A DNA stretch of 64,000 nucleotides from Diphasiastrum complanatum (GCA_029204225.1 CM055107.1:46386651-46450650); one strand, 5' to 3'; positions 46,091-57,849 are shown, counted from the first letter of the stretch. The notes: generated from the sequence alone by a model not told the origin. A program made the numbers and translations.

Positions 46091-46653
46091 TTGGTGAGAT
46101 TGGTAGTGTATTTCTCTTTCTAACCAAAGATCATTCAAGTAGATTGGATCTTAAGAATCTGAAATCTTTCACAATCTACACAGATTGGAAAGCTAACTAT
46201 TCTCGTTATTTGGAGGAAGTAAAAACAAATAATATACTTTGCTCCACTAATCCAATAACTAGACCATATTACACGTACAGCCATGTAAATATTGCTTCTC
46301 TTATTTCGTGTGCCCTTCTGTCTGTTCAACAACTGTACATTAAAGCAAGATTTCCCGAATATACATATGCTGCCCTTTCACTAACTGTCCCTTTTGCTGA
46401 AATGTCTGAAATCCTGACTGAGGATAGTTGGTACATGCATCTTGTTAATAATACATTGATTGATAACCCTCTCGCAGCAATGGGCAATCAAGGAATGGGG
46501 GGTTATCCGAACTTGTCATTTCAAGAAGACTATAATCAAAAGAACAATTATTTCCTGGCTACAAAAGGAATGACATTGGAGCAAGTAAATGAAGAGAACG
46601 AAGCCCGAGCCAAGGCCATTTTTCACAGCAAGCCAGCCAGTAGGACGCGATAG
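46091..46653 (+). CDS. Orphan ORF of about 170-187 codons
   Basis: The frame is open from the end of the LTR to a TAG at 46651. No ATG lies near its start (the first start-like codon is TTG 46144). The product includes SFTIYTDWKANYSRYLEEVK, NILCSTNPITRPYYTYSHVN, AEMSEILTEDSWYMHLVNN, AAMGNQGMGGYPNLSFQEDY and MTLEQVNEENEARAKAIFHS. Composition looks like real protein (balanced, aromatic, ordered), and the opposite strand is not open. The upstream end is cut by the LTR, so it may be the 3' part of a longer gene disrupted by the insertion. No family recognised. Confidence 0.45.
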
Positions 46654-47327
46654 AGAAGGATGTAAATCAGTTGTTTGCGAGCCACTGCATAGCTGAGGAA
46701 GGGGATATGTGGAGTCTCATGATCCCACATTGTCCAATTTTTTGTTATATATTGTAAAAAAATTTCAATTTCTATATACGTAAATGTGCTATAGTGCCTA
46801 AATTCATGTAAAGGCCTATTTGCACTTTGTAAATTCATATTTAGAGTAGAAGTTGCGACGTTCTATAAGAGAGGTAGTAGTAGTTCAGAACCGACATTTT
46901 GAAGGTTCATAAACAACATTGAGGCTGGAGAACGTTCCTATAAGGACAGCACTATGTGCCATTGTATTGACGCATTTCTATGCAAAGCTAAGTATCAATA
47001 GAGAGTGAAGAGCAAGTTCATATAGCTTGAGCATTCTTTCCCTCTGCTATCTTTCACAGAATTACTTCTTATCATTTGAGCGAATACACTCTATATGATC
47101 TGTAATTGATTGTGATACTACTCTGTTTGCGTCACACACATTTCTTACGTTTTACTGAACTAGTTACTCTAACATGGATTCTTAGGCGACACCAACAAGT
47201 AACAATTCTAACTAATGTATGCAGGGAATTAGCCGAAGCTGTTAAGCATAACTTTTAGCAGAACTTCTTTCAATTTTGAATGAGTTATGTGATCAGATAA
47301 TGAGATTGTTTCATGTTTTGTTCTGTT
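46654..47327. other. No recognisable feature
   Basis: Possible 3' flank of the preceding ORF; nothing else identified. Confidence 0.4.
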
Positions 47328-47940
47328 TGTTGAATTCACACATGTGGGATGCCCTACACATGTACTTTTGACCTCCTAAGCCCAATAATACCATAAAGAT
47401 CATACTAGCATTGATTGACAATAGGAAAGCTGATCATACAAGAAATATCATTGTGTTACAAGCAAGATCTGTTAACAAAACATGAAACTAAGTGCAATAA
47501 ATGCCTCAACTCGGCTAGAGAGAGAATATGAATGTACAAAACTCGAGTAGAGAGAGAGGGCACAAAGAGCTTAGTCTCCAAATTTGCAATTCACACAAAT
47601 TTCATCATTTTCTCAACGAGAGTACATCACATATATATAGATCCATGGACTCCTTTCCTTCTTTGAGTTGAATTGGAGTTGTGAATCCACCACTCAAGCT
47701 ATCTAGAGTTATTCAAGCCACCTCAATATGTCTAATTGTGCCACCTAGCCTTTTCATGCATTAAATGTGGCATGCAAAGTACAAATGGCAATTCCTATGG
47801 TAGCTCGAGTTTCTACTTCTACCTACCTTGAATATTTTATTCTAAGATGGGTCTTTACTAAGCCAAAAGAGCTCAATTCATCTTTGGCATTTTTAAGACC
47901 CCTACTTTCAACATTAGATAGATTTTTCAATATCTCAATA
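47328..47940 (-). repeat. Copia 3' LTR, family E (613 bp)
   Basis: On the minus strand it starts TATTGAGATATTG after the polypurine tract TTAGGAGGAG and ends TTCAACA. ATCTATATATATGTG near 47632 is a TATA box. GA-rich segments (47518-47560) lie downstream of it. No second LTR is in the window. Confidence 0.7.
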
Positions 47941-47954
47941 CTCCTCCTAATAAT

Positions 47955-48854
47955 GTATCTAATGTGGATCAAGCATCGATCTTGAGATAAGACCAAGATT
48001 AGATCTATGCTTTGAGAAGGCACTTTTGCAAAGTGGCTTTGTGAAAAGATTAGCAATACATGAAGATGTGTCGACATGTTCCAAATTTATTTCAACTCCA
48101 ATGAGCTTTTTCCTTACAAAATGGTGTGCCACTTCTATATGTTTGCTTCTTGCATGAAAAATAGGATTGTTTCAAGAGCTTGGGCCGATATGTTGTCACA
48201 TTTGATCAAGGGAAGATCATCCTCTTTGATGCACTTTAGCTCCATGATTGACCTCTTGATCCAAAGCACCTCTTTAGTTGTTGTAGTGAGTGCTTTGTAC
48301 TTGGCCTCACAAGAAGATAGAGATATGGTATCTTGCTTCTTTGAAAGCCAAGACACAAGATTGCCTCCAAGAAAGATAGTATATGCATTAATGGACTTTC
48401 GATCCATTTTATCACTTGCAAAATCGGAATCCGAATAGCCAACAATGGTTAGATCTTCATTCTTGTACAATAAACCATAATCTTGAGTAAACGATACATA
48501 TCTTAGAACTCTCTTGGCCATCTTCCAATGTTGGATCTTAGGATCTTGCATAAATTGACTCAATTTGTGCACACAATAGCTCAAATCGGGTCTAGTTATA
48601 GTAAGCCAAATTAAAGAGCCTATAAGACTCCTATAAAGTGTGATGTCCTTGAAGGATCTTTCATCACCTTTAGTAGGATCTTTTACATGTTGCTCCATGG
48701 GAGTATCTATGCCTTTACAATTTTGCATATTGAATTTTCTCAACATAGAAATGACATATCTAGATTGACAAATAAAAGCATACTCTTCATGAAAATCAAT
48801 CTCAAGGCCTAAAATGTAATGGATCTCTCCTAGATCTTGCATTTTAGATTCTCT
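47955..48854 (-). pseudogene. Copia RT end and RNase H, family E
   Basis: MQDLGEIHYILGLEIDFHEE, GSLIWLTITRPDLSYCVHKL, YSDSDFASDKMDRKSINAYT, SSCEAKYKAL and CDNISAQ give the RT end and RNase H with its acidic residues. A frameshift near 48170 moves the remaining ~70 residues (NPIFHARSKHIEVAHHFVRK, HVDTSSCIANLFTKPL) to another frame, up to the natural stop just before the polypurine tract. It is in the same frame as 48855-50102, separated by one TAA. Confidence 0.92.
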
Positions 48855-50102
48855 TTATAATGCATCCTTAGTTTCTTGAACTAGCATCAAACAGCTTCCA
48901 CTAAGAATAATGTCATCTACATAGATTAGAAGAATGACAATATTACTACCATCAAACTTTAAGTACATAGAAGGATCATAGTCACTAAGCACAAATCCTA
49001 ATGAAAGTAGAAAGTTGTTGAGTCTTGAATACCATGATCTAGGTGCTTGCTTCAAGCCATAAAGACATCTAAATAGCAAACACGCCTTATATTTATCCTT
49101 GATAAATCCTTGAGGTTGTTCCATGTATATCTCCTCCTCAAGATGGCCATTCAAAAAAGCGTTGGAGACATCAAGTTGATACATTTTCCACTTAGAAAAT
49201 AAGGCAAGAGAGATTATGATTCTTATTGTCACCATCTTTGCTACAGGAGCAAAGGTTTCTTCATAGTCAAGGCCAAATATTTGTGCAAAGCCTTTAGCAC
49301 ATAATCTTGTCTTGTACTTGTTGATGGAGCCATCATGATTGTACTTGATCTTGAACACCCACTTGCATCCAATGATATGCATGTTAGGTGGTGGATCCAC
49401 TAGCTCCCATGTGTGGTTGGTGATCAAGGCATCATATTCAATCTTCATGGCCTCATACCACTCCTTGGTATTGAGGGCTTCTTGGACATCTTTGGGCTCC
49501 TCGTGAGAAACAAAATAAGCATAAGTGGAATCAAGATCCACTTGTTCTCCTTTGTCATCATAAGTGAGCCTCTTAGGCTCAGATCTCTCCCTCATGGATC
49601 TTCTAGGAGTGAAAATCTGAGGACTTCCATCTTCAAATCTAGACTCCTCCATATGTTGATTGTCTTCAATAACAAAAGGTGATAGATTTTGAGATTGCTT
49701 GATCTCGGCCCCTCCAAGATTGGACTTTTCTTCTTCATGAAAAACTACATCTCTACTATCAATTACTTTAGAAGTAGAGAGCATGTAGATTCGATAGGCT
49801 TTCTTGCTGGATGAATATCCAACCATTACTCCTTTGCTTGCACAAGGATCATCCTTCTTTCTCGTTTCCAAGGGAATATGGACAAAGCATATGCATCCAA
49901 ATACTCTAAGGTGATCAATCTTAGGTTTCTTCAAATAAAGTGCTTCATATGGTGACTTTCTTCCAAGTGCAACATGAGGGAGTCGATTGCAAAGATAGTT
50001 TGAACAATTGATGGCCTCACCCCAAAAGTCTTTTGGCAAGGATATCTCAATTCTAATGGTTTTGGCACATTCAGACAAGGTTCTATTCTCTCTTTCAGCC
50101 AC
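48855..50102 (-). pseudogene. Copia integrase end to RT, family E (415-codon open frame)
   Basis: The longest intact coding stretch in the window. It starts at the integrase catalytic Glu (MAERENRTLSECAK), then FGCICFVHIPLETRKKDDPC, GYSSSKKAYRIY, an acidic linker and EPKDVQEALNTKEWYEAMKI. RT follows: GCKWVFKIKYNHDGSINKYK, LDVSNAFLNGHLEEEIYMEQ, YGLKQAPRSWYSRLN and LIYVDDIILSGS (YVDD intact). It ends at a TAA after KDAL; the sequence continues in frame at 48842. Preserved catalytic motifs suggest a fairly recent insertion. Confidence 0.94.
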
Positions 50103-50548
50103 CCCATTTTGAGATGGTGTATATGCACAAGAAAACTCCCTTTTAATGCCTTCAAGCTCACAATAATCATGAAATTTATTGGAAGTCTACTCACCACCTC
50201 CATCACTTCTAAGAATCTTGATTTTGAATGAAAATTATTTTTCAGCTAGAGCTTTGAACTTTAGGAAATAGTCAAACACCATAGACTTTGAAGCTAAAAG
50301 ATATACCTAAGTTAATCTTGTAAAATCATCAATGAAAGTTACAAAGCAATAGCACCACCCTTGCTCTTTGAAGATGACAAGTGCACATCCGAGTGTATGA
50401 GCTCTAATGGATGTGTAGTCTTGATAAATGACTTTGAAAAAGGCTTCTTATGAGACTTAGATATGGCACAAGCCTCACATGGCTTGAAGTTCTTGGAGAT
50501 AAGATTAGGCAAGCAAATAGCTTTGGCTTTCTTGACCATGGACACCAT
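50103..50548 (-). pseudogene. Copia pre-integrase and integrase core, family E
   Basis: ISKNFKPCEACAISKSHKKP is the end of the HHCC zinc domain and ELIHSDVHLSSSKSKGG carries the first catalytic Asp. A frameshift follows; then VTFIDDFTRLT-stop-VYLLAS, FKALAEK-stop and LRSDGGGE-stop-TSNKFHDYC (second Asp) lead to SQNGVAERENRTL. Three stops and one shift. Protease and gag are missing; the element ends at 50548. Confidence 0.88.
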
Positions 50549-51130
50549 AGAACTTTTTCAATTATGAAATAGATATTTGGATATCTAAGATAGTATGGTA
50601 TTCGATTTTATTGAAATCTATGTTTCTTTTGGGTTAGTGAACACATTTAAAACATTTCGATTGTACTTGGATGATACATTCTGTTTTGTCCATGTTGGGT
50701 ACAATGTGGAATGGTATTCTTGGAGTAACACTAAAGGAGCATGAGGGATTTCAATTGTTAGGATTATCTCCTGGAATTGGTTGTGAATTTGATCCTATAT
50801 TTGAATATAGGATAGCCAAATAGTCTTTTTGACTTTTTGGGCAAAACATATCTAGATGCAGAGGATTCTTGGAGGAAAAGCTGGTGGTATGGGACATCAA
50901 TGATTCCAAAGGGAATTTCTTAGGTAAGAATGATCTGTATACCGATGGTTAGTGATTGCTGTAATAATAATACTAACAAAATCCATCGGTTTGTTATTAG
51001 GGTATTTTGGGAATTATGAGATATAGATCGATCCCTAAATGATATCTCATTAATTACAAAATATGGAAGTCCTTAAATCTATTTCTCTATTATATTAGAC
51101 CTCTATTCTTTCGAACTTTTCAGATTTCAG
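50549..51130. other. No recognisable feature
   Basis: Unrecognised AT-rich sequence between two copia fragments. Confidence 0.4.
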
Positions 51131-51599
51131 ATGAAATCAAGAAGTCAAATTATGATGCTAGAAGATCAGTTGACGAATCTACGGTGGGATTAAAAGGACC
51201 TCACTTCTTTTGTAAGAAAGATGAAAGATCTGTTTCTATCACTACACAACTCTGGAGCAAAGAACGATGTGTCAGCTGAGAAGCAGCTAACGTACCTGTT
51301 GAGAGTCTTACCCAGATCATTCCAGACAACCAGGACCCTGCTCGCAAAAGATCCTACCATGAATCTCGAAAAGGCGATTGTCGAGATTCGAGAGGAAGTC
51401 GAGGCCAGAGAACATCTTGATCACAAAAATGTTCTGACCAAGCCCTCTACGGCAACAAAGAAAAATCCAAGAAATAGTTCAAGCCTAAGAGGAGTCCAAT
51501 CAGAGGCAGGATTGTGACCAGCAAGCAGAGGGTACTAGCAAGAGCAACTGGAAGACCAAAGGGAGGTCGAAACAACAAGGTGCAGACAAGAAGACTTGT
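51131..51599 (+). pseudogene. Copia gag C-terminal half, family D
   Basis: MKSRSQIMMLEDQLTNLRWD-stop, then LSLHNSGAKNDVSAEKQLTY, LLRVLPRSFQTTRTLLAKDP and AIVEIREEVEAREHLDHKNV, matching 13545-13800 closely. A shift near 51450 precedes a basic tail (RGRIVTSKQRVLARATGRPK). The N-terminal gag and LTR are missing on this side. Confidence 0.88.
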
Positions 51600-52571
51600 G
51601 TGAGATGCAGAAGAGACGTGGATACAGTAGATACCTGCTGGCTCACTCCCAGGATTGAGTGTATCCATTGCCATAAGAAGGGTCATGCAGCCATGGATTG
51701 CCGCCAGAACCCAAGAAACAAGTCAGCACAGAACAGACAAGAGAACAGCAATAGTTCATCCTATATTGAGGATCCCGAGAGCTCGAAAATTGGCGAAGAA
51801 AGAACGAATAGAAATTGTTCGACTGCCTATATCTGTGAAGACTTGTGTGTAGCATCAACATTTGACACACATGAGGTGATCCTAGATTCAGGAGCCACCT
51901 CACACTTCGTGACATCAAGACGAATAATGTCTGATTTCAGAAGTGCAGGTCCCTCAAGATTCATAGTTCTTGGAAATGAATCTAGACATCAAGTGAACGG
52001 TATTGGTTCACTATGGCTCAACACCAACGGCAGAGACAGACGACTCGAAGACGTTTTGTTCATGCCTACTCCACAACAAGACTTGCTATCTGTAGCAAGA
52101 ATAGCAGATGCAGGGATGCATGTTACGTTTTTTTACGAAGCATGCAATGTGATTGATGTCAGTACCAGTACTCTCATCGCTCAAGGCAGAAGGAAAGGGA
52201 ACCTATATCATCTAAAGGTATGCCTACCTGCAGATCAGGTGCATCAAGCTCATGATGACTCACCAGCCACTCTATGGCATAGAAGACTCTGCCACATGAA
52301 TTCAATGGCACTTTACCAAGCAAGCCATCATGGAGCGATAACAGGGGTCAACATCATGAATGCAACAAGTTCGACCACCTGTGATGCATGTTTGACGGGC
52401 AAGATGTCACGCACACCATTCATCAAAGACTCCTACAGAATGACAAAGATTCTGGAGCTAGTGCACTCTGACATCTGCGGACCATTCAACGTGATCTTAG
52501 TAGGAGGTTCAAAGTATTACATAACCTTCATTGATGATTATAGCAAATTTGCCAAAGTGTACTTCATTTAG
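51600..52571 (+). pseudogene. Copia zinc knuckle-protease-integrase, family D
   Basis: Open for 323 codons. The frame begins inside a first knuckle (CVRCRRDVDTVDTC, His replaced by Asp), followed by an intact CIHCHKKGHAAMDC (residues 21-34). EVILDSGATSHFV is the protease site, LEDVLFMPTPQQDLLSVARI its end. LWHRRLCHMNSMALYQ and CDACLTGKMSRTPF form the pre-integrase zinc domain. LELVHSDICGPF has the first integrase Asp, and GGSKYYITFIDDYSKFAKVY leads to a TAG at 52571. Confidence 0.94.
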
Positions 52572-53245
52572 AATAAATCTGAAGCACTTGACAAATTCAT
52601 AGAATATGTGAATTGACAGAAAGATGCACATGTAGCAAACTGAAGCAGATCAGAACAAATCGAGGTAGCAAATCGCTTCTCTGACTTCTGCAATGATCGT
52701 GGCATCATTCACAGAAGAACTGCAGCCTACACACCGCAGCACAATGGTGTTGCTGAACGAAAGAACATGGTTCTAGTGGAAGCAGCAAGATGCATGATGG
52801 CCTACTCGAAAGCTCCAAGAGCACTGTGGGCTGAAGTAGTAGCTATAGCCGCATACATCCAGAACAGAACAGGCAAGTCTGGTGTTCCTCATACGACACC
52901 ACATGAGCTATGGTGGGGTAGAAAGCCCAACCTGTCTCACATCAAAATCTTTGGCTATGCAGCATATGCACATATTCCTGATAAGCTTCAAAAGAAGCTT
53001 GATGAGAAAGCCAAACAAGGATTTTTGGTAGGTTATGACAACAATTCGTCATACTACAGAATCTACATGCCAGACACCAACAGTGTGAAAACAGTGAGAG
53101 ATGTCAGATTTGATGAGAGAAGGACAATGGCCAATGACGATCTTGCAGCTACGAAGTTCTAGAGAGACATTACTATGACCTATCACCAATAACAGAGGGA
53201 GTAGAAGACGAACACGAAAACAAAGATTTTTGAGTCGTCTCCCAT
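52572..53245 (+). pseudogene. Copia integrase core end, family D
   Basis: Continuing with stops and a shift: RTNRGSKS stands where RTDxGxEF is expected, so the second catalytic Asp is Asn. FSDFCNDRGIIHRRTAAYTP and QHNGVAERKNMVLVEAARCM (catalytic Glu intact) follow, then ALWAEVVAIAAYIQNRTGKS, KIFGYAAYAHIPDKLQKKLD and GFLVGYDNNSSYYRIYMPDT to a TAG at 53160, after which the linker is broken. Confidence 0.9.
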
Positions 53246-54138
53246 TTGAGCGACGAATCTGATGAAGAAAGATTCGCGAGGCAATCTACCACCATAGTTT
53301 TTGTAAACCAAGATGGTTCCGGACTGAGCAAAGTAGACAAGGGCAAAGGCATAGCTATTCCAGGAGAATCTCCCAGAAGGTCAACAAGACCACAAAGAGC
53401 GCCAACAAGATATTTGCCAGGAAGCTCAACTTCCACATCAAAAGAGTTCTGCGGATTCAGTGGCGAACCACAGACTTTCAAGGAGGCGATTGATAGTCCA
53501 GAAAAGGATAGATGGATCCAAGCCATGAACGAAGAGATGGAGTCCATGAGGAAGAACCAGTTATGGACATTGGAGCCATTACCACATAAGCGCAAGATTG
53601 TCAAATGCAAATGGGTCTTCAAGCTCAAATACGGACTAGATGGGGATGTGACAAAATACAAGGCAAGACTGGTAGCGAAAGATTTTTTTCAGAGATACGG
53701 TATTGACTACTCTGAAACCTTCTCTCTTGTCGTCAAACATTCGTCCCTACATCTGTTATTTGCATATGCAGCAGCTTATGACCTCAAGATCTACATTGTG
53801 AATGAGAAGACAACCTTCTTGCATGGCGAACTAGATGAAGAGGTCTACATGGATCAACCCCCAGGATATGTCTCGAATTCACTTCCTAACTATGCATGCA
53901 GAATGCATAGAAGCATCTATGGTCTGAAACAATCAGTCCGACAATGGTACAAGAAAAAAGATCAAGCTCTGAAATCATTAGGATTCAAGCCTCTGTTGGC
54001 TGATTCCAATGTATATGTCAGAGTTACAGATGGGCAGATCATCATTGTGGTTGTGTATGTGGACAACACTCTGATACTTTACAGGAGTGAGTAACTAATA
54101 GCTTAAGTAAAGGCAGACATCTCAAACATTTCAAGATA
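53246..54138 (+). pseudogene. Copia reverse transcriptase, family D
   Basis: A 282-codon frame: linker RRSTRPQRAPTRYLPG, then KCKWVFKLKYGLDGDVTKYK, ARLVAKDFFQRYGIDYSETF, EVYMDQPPGYVSN, YGLKQSVRQWYKKK and IVVVYVDNTLILYRSE-stop. The active site reads YVDN instead of YVDD, which would abolish polymerase activity, and NEKTTFLHG replaces the usual DVKTAFLHG so the first Asp is Asn too. A shift near 54094 leads to the next part. Confidence 0.93.
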
Positions 54139-55042
54139 GTGGATCTGGGAGAAGCCAGGTGTTACCTAGGCTTACAAATTGAAAGGGACTATGAGGGAGG
54201 TAAGTTATACTTTCACCAGTCCAGATACACCCAGAAGATCCTAGAGGACTTTGGGATGCTGAATTGCAAAGGAGCAAACACTCCAATGCTCGCAGAGATG
54301 GTGCTGACGAATGATGACTGTCCAAAGATTGAGGAAGAAGGAGAACAAATGCAGCTCACACCTTACAGGAAGCTGATAGGTTCACTAATGTACCTTGCAA
54401 ATAACACACATCCTGATATTGCTTATGCAGTATTCAGGATGAGCCAATTCTACACGAATCCAGGCTCAACACATTGGAAGATTGAAAAATGAATTTTGCA
54501 ATATCTTCAATTAACGAGGGATTATGGCTTGCGTTATTGTCGTGGTGCAGGTTTCAGGATACTTTCCTATAGCGATGCTAGCTGGGCATCTCTCAAGGAT
54601 GATTGTAAAAGCGTCTCAAGAGGATGCACCATCGCATCAGGAGCAGTAGTTCTCTGGGTCAGCAAGAAGCAGACCATTGTAGCCCAATCATCCTGCGAAG
54701 TAGAGTACGTTGCAACAGCAAAGATGGCCAACGAAATAATCTGGCTAAGACAGTTCCTGGACGAATTGGGCGAAACAAAAAATGAGTCCCTGGTCTTGTA
54801 GATGGACAACACCTCTGCAATACACCTGACAAAAGATCTCATGTTCCATTCTAGAATGAAGCACATTGTGATCAAATACCACTTGATCAGGGATCTAATT
54901 GAAAAGAAGATGTTGCAGACCACCTTCATCGAAACGAAAGACATGGTTGCTGACATCTTCACCAATGCTCTGGACAAAGGACTCTTTGAGAGACAAAGGA
55001 GCAATCTCGAAATCGTAAAGCTATCATGCTTTGAGAGGGAGC
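54139..55042 (+). pseudogene. Copia RT end and RNase H, family D
   Basis: MDLGEARCYLGLQIERDYEG, GSLMYLANNTHPDIAYAVFR, then after a TGA at 54490 YLQLTRDYGLRYCRGAGFRI, SYSDASWASLKDDCKSVSRG, SSCEVEYVATAKMANEIIWL and, after a TAG at 54799, DNTSAIHLTKDLMFHSRMKH and TKDMVADIFTNALDKGLFER. All three parts share one frame. RNase H acidic positions are present. The end meets a purine tract (GAGAGGGAGC) at 55033-55042. Confidence 0.93.
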
Positions 55043-55720
55043 TGAAGAAACAAAATGTTTCTATTTACAAAGCCTTGCTAGCTTTCAGCCCTCAACCTGA
55101 CAAAAAGTTTTGCGAACACGAAAGTCAGGAGACATGAAACATGAAAACTTTTGCGAATACGAAAGTCAAAGGAAACTAAGACGAATGGTTTGCGAACACG
55201 AAAGATTCATGAACAAGAATCTTTTGTGGTCTTGCATGAGAATCCTTTGCAATCCAGTACGAGAGAAAGGCAGACCCGTTTTGCCCTCAGGCTCCAAAGA
55301 GTACCAGCTAAGATCATGCAAGTACCCAGAAGTACAGAAATCTGATCTGATGGCATGACGTCAGCAGTTACTCCCTAGGTCGTGGCTAATCTGCCACTCT
55401 TGTAATTTCCTGATTAGTTGTAGATGCTTAATCACTCTAATCTTAGATTTACATAGAGCAACTATACTTACTGGATTGTACTTGACATATAGATCATCAG
55501 AGAGCACACATACAGTGTAATGAAGTAGTTTGATGCTAGTAAGCAATCAAGACAAAATACAGACAACAAGTCCGTCTGCATGCAAGACGAGCTCTGTGAT
55601 CAAGATCCATAGCGATCCAAAGTCTGCTAGTAAGCGAGACATACATCCGTGAGAGAAGCGTCTCTCTCACGCCAATGCACTGTGTGGATTTGCATGTAGT
55701 GCTTGAAGAATCAGAGAAGG
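55043..55720 (+). repeat. Probable 3' LTR, family D
   Basis: Starts TGAAGAAACAAAATG right after the polypurine tract. It carries GCGAACACGAAAG (twice) and GCGAATACGAAAG, comparable to the TTCGCGAA repeats of the family D LTR at 14308-14985. The end is estimated from the length of that LTR and is uncertain. Confidence 0.55.
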
Positions 55721-56599
55721 AAAATCAATAGATGATATTGTAGCCTTTGCGCACATGTCAATTTTTTCATTGTGTCTGATTTTGAATGCAAATGCTTCTG
55801 CTGTTAATCGTATGTCTGAGTTCTTTCTTGTTCACTTTGAATTCCTCACCTTGGTTGAGACTATGTTGAATGCTGCAATAAATTTATAAATGTAGATCAG
55901 CAGTGCTTGACTACATTCTGGAGGATTGTAGGAGTGATTCAACTGGTAGTGTCCAGCGATCGCATATGAACTCCATCTGAATCCTAAGAGGGAATCGCGA
56001 TTTCTTCATGGATTATTCTCTTCATGATCATAAATTGATACTTAAAGTTCATTAGATGATTATATGAAAATATGATGATTTTTAAGATGGTGAGTAATTC
56101 TTGATCAATTGGTTGAGTCAAAAATTTAAATCTGTTATTTGAACTCTAACTTTGTGTACATATTTGATATTGTGTGGATCTCACAGGCATTTTTATTAAG
56201 TAATTATTTACTTATGAGGAATTTGCATACCTTTATAGATTGTAGTCAAGGAATGCTTGTGTACTATTTTTCAGCCTAAAATCTCCGGTTAATTAGGAGC
56301 AGTTAAGTCTATCAAGATTGAATGGTTAATATTTTCTAGCATGTGATGCTAGGGATAGAGCACTTAGCTCAAGAGAGTATCTGGGGAACTAAGTTAAAGT
56401 CTTTTTATCTTGATGGATCTCCTAAGAGATTTTGGTGGGATGAGGTTTGTAACTTAGTTTCTGGAAAAATTCTAAGTGTATTTGTTTAACTTTTGAGCAT
56501 TGATCTCTAATGTAAAGTGAGAGCTCACCCAATGATTCATGTAAATTGAGCTTACATGAAGGTGATGTTATTAAATTGGAGAAAATCAAATTCAATAGG
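55721..56599. other. No recognisable feature
   Basis: AT-rich, no motif recognised. Confidence 0.4.
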
Positions 56600-57078
56600 A
56601 ATATTTATCTCTTAGTGTACTTCTAAAGGTCGATATAGTATTTCAGTGCAGAGATAAATAATTTGAGAATTATTCCATCTCTAAGTACTTATTGATATGA
56701 AGTCAGACTAAAGATTTATTTTCAAGATAAAGTGAAAGCTAAATGATTGCTTTGTTCGCTTTTAAACTTAATTATCAGGTCCAGCATATCAAGTAAACTT
56801 ATTTTATTTGATGATGACAGTTGATGTATTGAAGATTTTACCCATTTGGAGGACTTATCTCTCAATGTACCTTTGGAACCTGAAAGAGTATTCTAAACTA
56901 GAAAGAGTACTCTAAACCAGAGACAAACAATTGAGAAAATTGTACTATCTCTGAGTGCTTGATTAGGTTGGTTGGTCAAATTGAGGATAATGATTCAAGG
57001 AAAAGAGTTAAAAGCATACAAATTGGATCTTCCCTAGTTACTCCATCTGAGGACAAAACTAGTTTAAGGGGGAAAGAA
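56600..57078 (+). other. Retroelement 3' untranslated region with repeated motif and polypurine tract
   Basis: An imperfect repeat (TTTATCTCT-AGTGTACTTCTA ... AATTTGAGAATTATTCCATC at 56605-56690 and its variant at 56847-56960) precedes AAGGGGGAAAGAA at 57065-57078. That tract is followed by TGTTACGTCC, a typical LTR start of plant gypsy elements. No protein motif remains. Confidence 0.45.
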
Positions 57079-57839
57079 TGTTACGTCCATGTCCTGTATA
57101 AGGAAATCAAAATAATTCCTGACATGGATAGCCGGTCACTCCGGGTGTGTAGAAAGCAGTTTATGAGTTGATTCCTTCAAAGAAAAATGCCTGACTGTTA
57201 AGAGTTTGAATTAGTATGCAATCTTACTTTCGGAGCTTCAAGTTGAGGGTGAATCTTTCAAATATGGAGGTTTTGAATAGTCCAAGTTCTACTTTGTAGC
57301 TTTTGAGTCTCGTCCGAAGCAACAACTCGTTTGTCATATCCTGTGGAGAGGGTAGAAAAATTAGTGATTGAAAACCGTTTTGTGGTCTTTACAATGAGCT
57401 CGTGTTGCATGTGCCATGTGGTGAAGCATTTGTTCTTCAGCCTGAGAGTCAATCCAACTGTCTACAAATTGGACACGGAGCCTGGGGGCCTAGAGATTGA
57501 GAAGGTGCTATATATGTTGGAGGAAAACTTATTGGTAGCCTCAATTGACTGATGATCGCTCACATCAGTGGGACTCTCGTACCACAGCTAAAGAAAGATG
57601 GTGCTCCGTGGCTATAGAGTCAGGGTGTGCGGCTATGAGGAACATAAAGATCTGTATCTGCTTTGTAATGGCATTCCACTATTTAACTCCAAATCTTCCT
57701 TTTGGATTTATCTGGAGAGCAATCAGTCTCTCATCATAAGTTTTGTGAAGTTGTATCTCATTCTAACTTCTCCGCAATTAAAAAATGATAAGGATGGCCC
57801 ATAAGATCTGAAGCGCTGGTCGTTCAAGCCTGTGGAAAA
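57079..57839 (+). repeat. Possible LTR remnant(s)
   Basis: The start (TGTTACGTCC at 57079) is inferred from the polypurine tract. The right part lies before a copia primer-binding-like TGGTATCAGA at 57840, so two different LTR pieces may be joined here. No internal boundary found. Confidence 0.35.
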
Positions 57840-57849
57840 TGGTATCAGA
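57840..57849 (+). promoter_or_regulatory. Primer-binding-like site, family B
   Basis: TGGTATCAGA, about 195 bases before the family B gag ATG at 58044. The sequence before it lacks a clear CA end, so the LTR end is eroded. TGATATCAGAGAG follows about 40 bases later. Confidence 0.5.

Noticed and set aside
46091-46653. Naming the orphan ORF as an integrated viral capsid gene
   Set aside because: Only a subjective impression; no motif supports a viral family, so it is listed as unknown.
49931-50206. 91-codon minus ORF overlapping the copia integrase
   Set aside because: Shadow frame: the real integrase reading (SDGGGE, QNGVAERENR) lies in the neighbouring frame.
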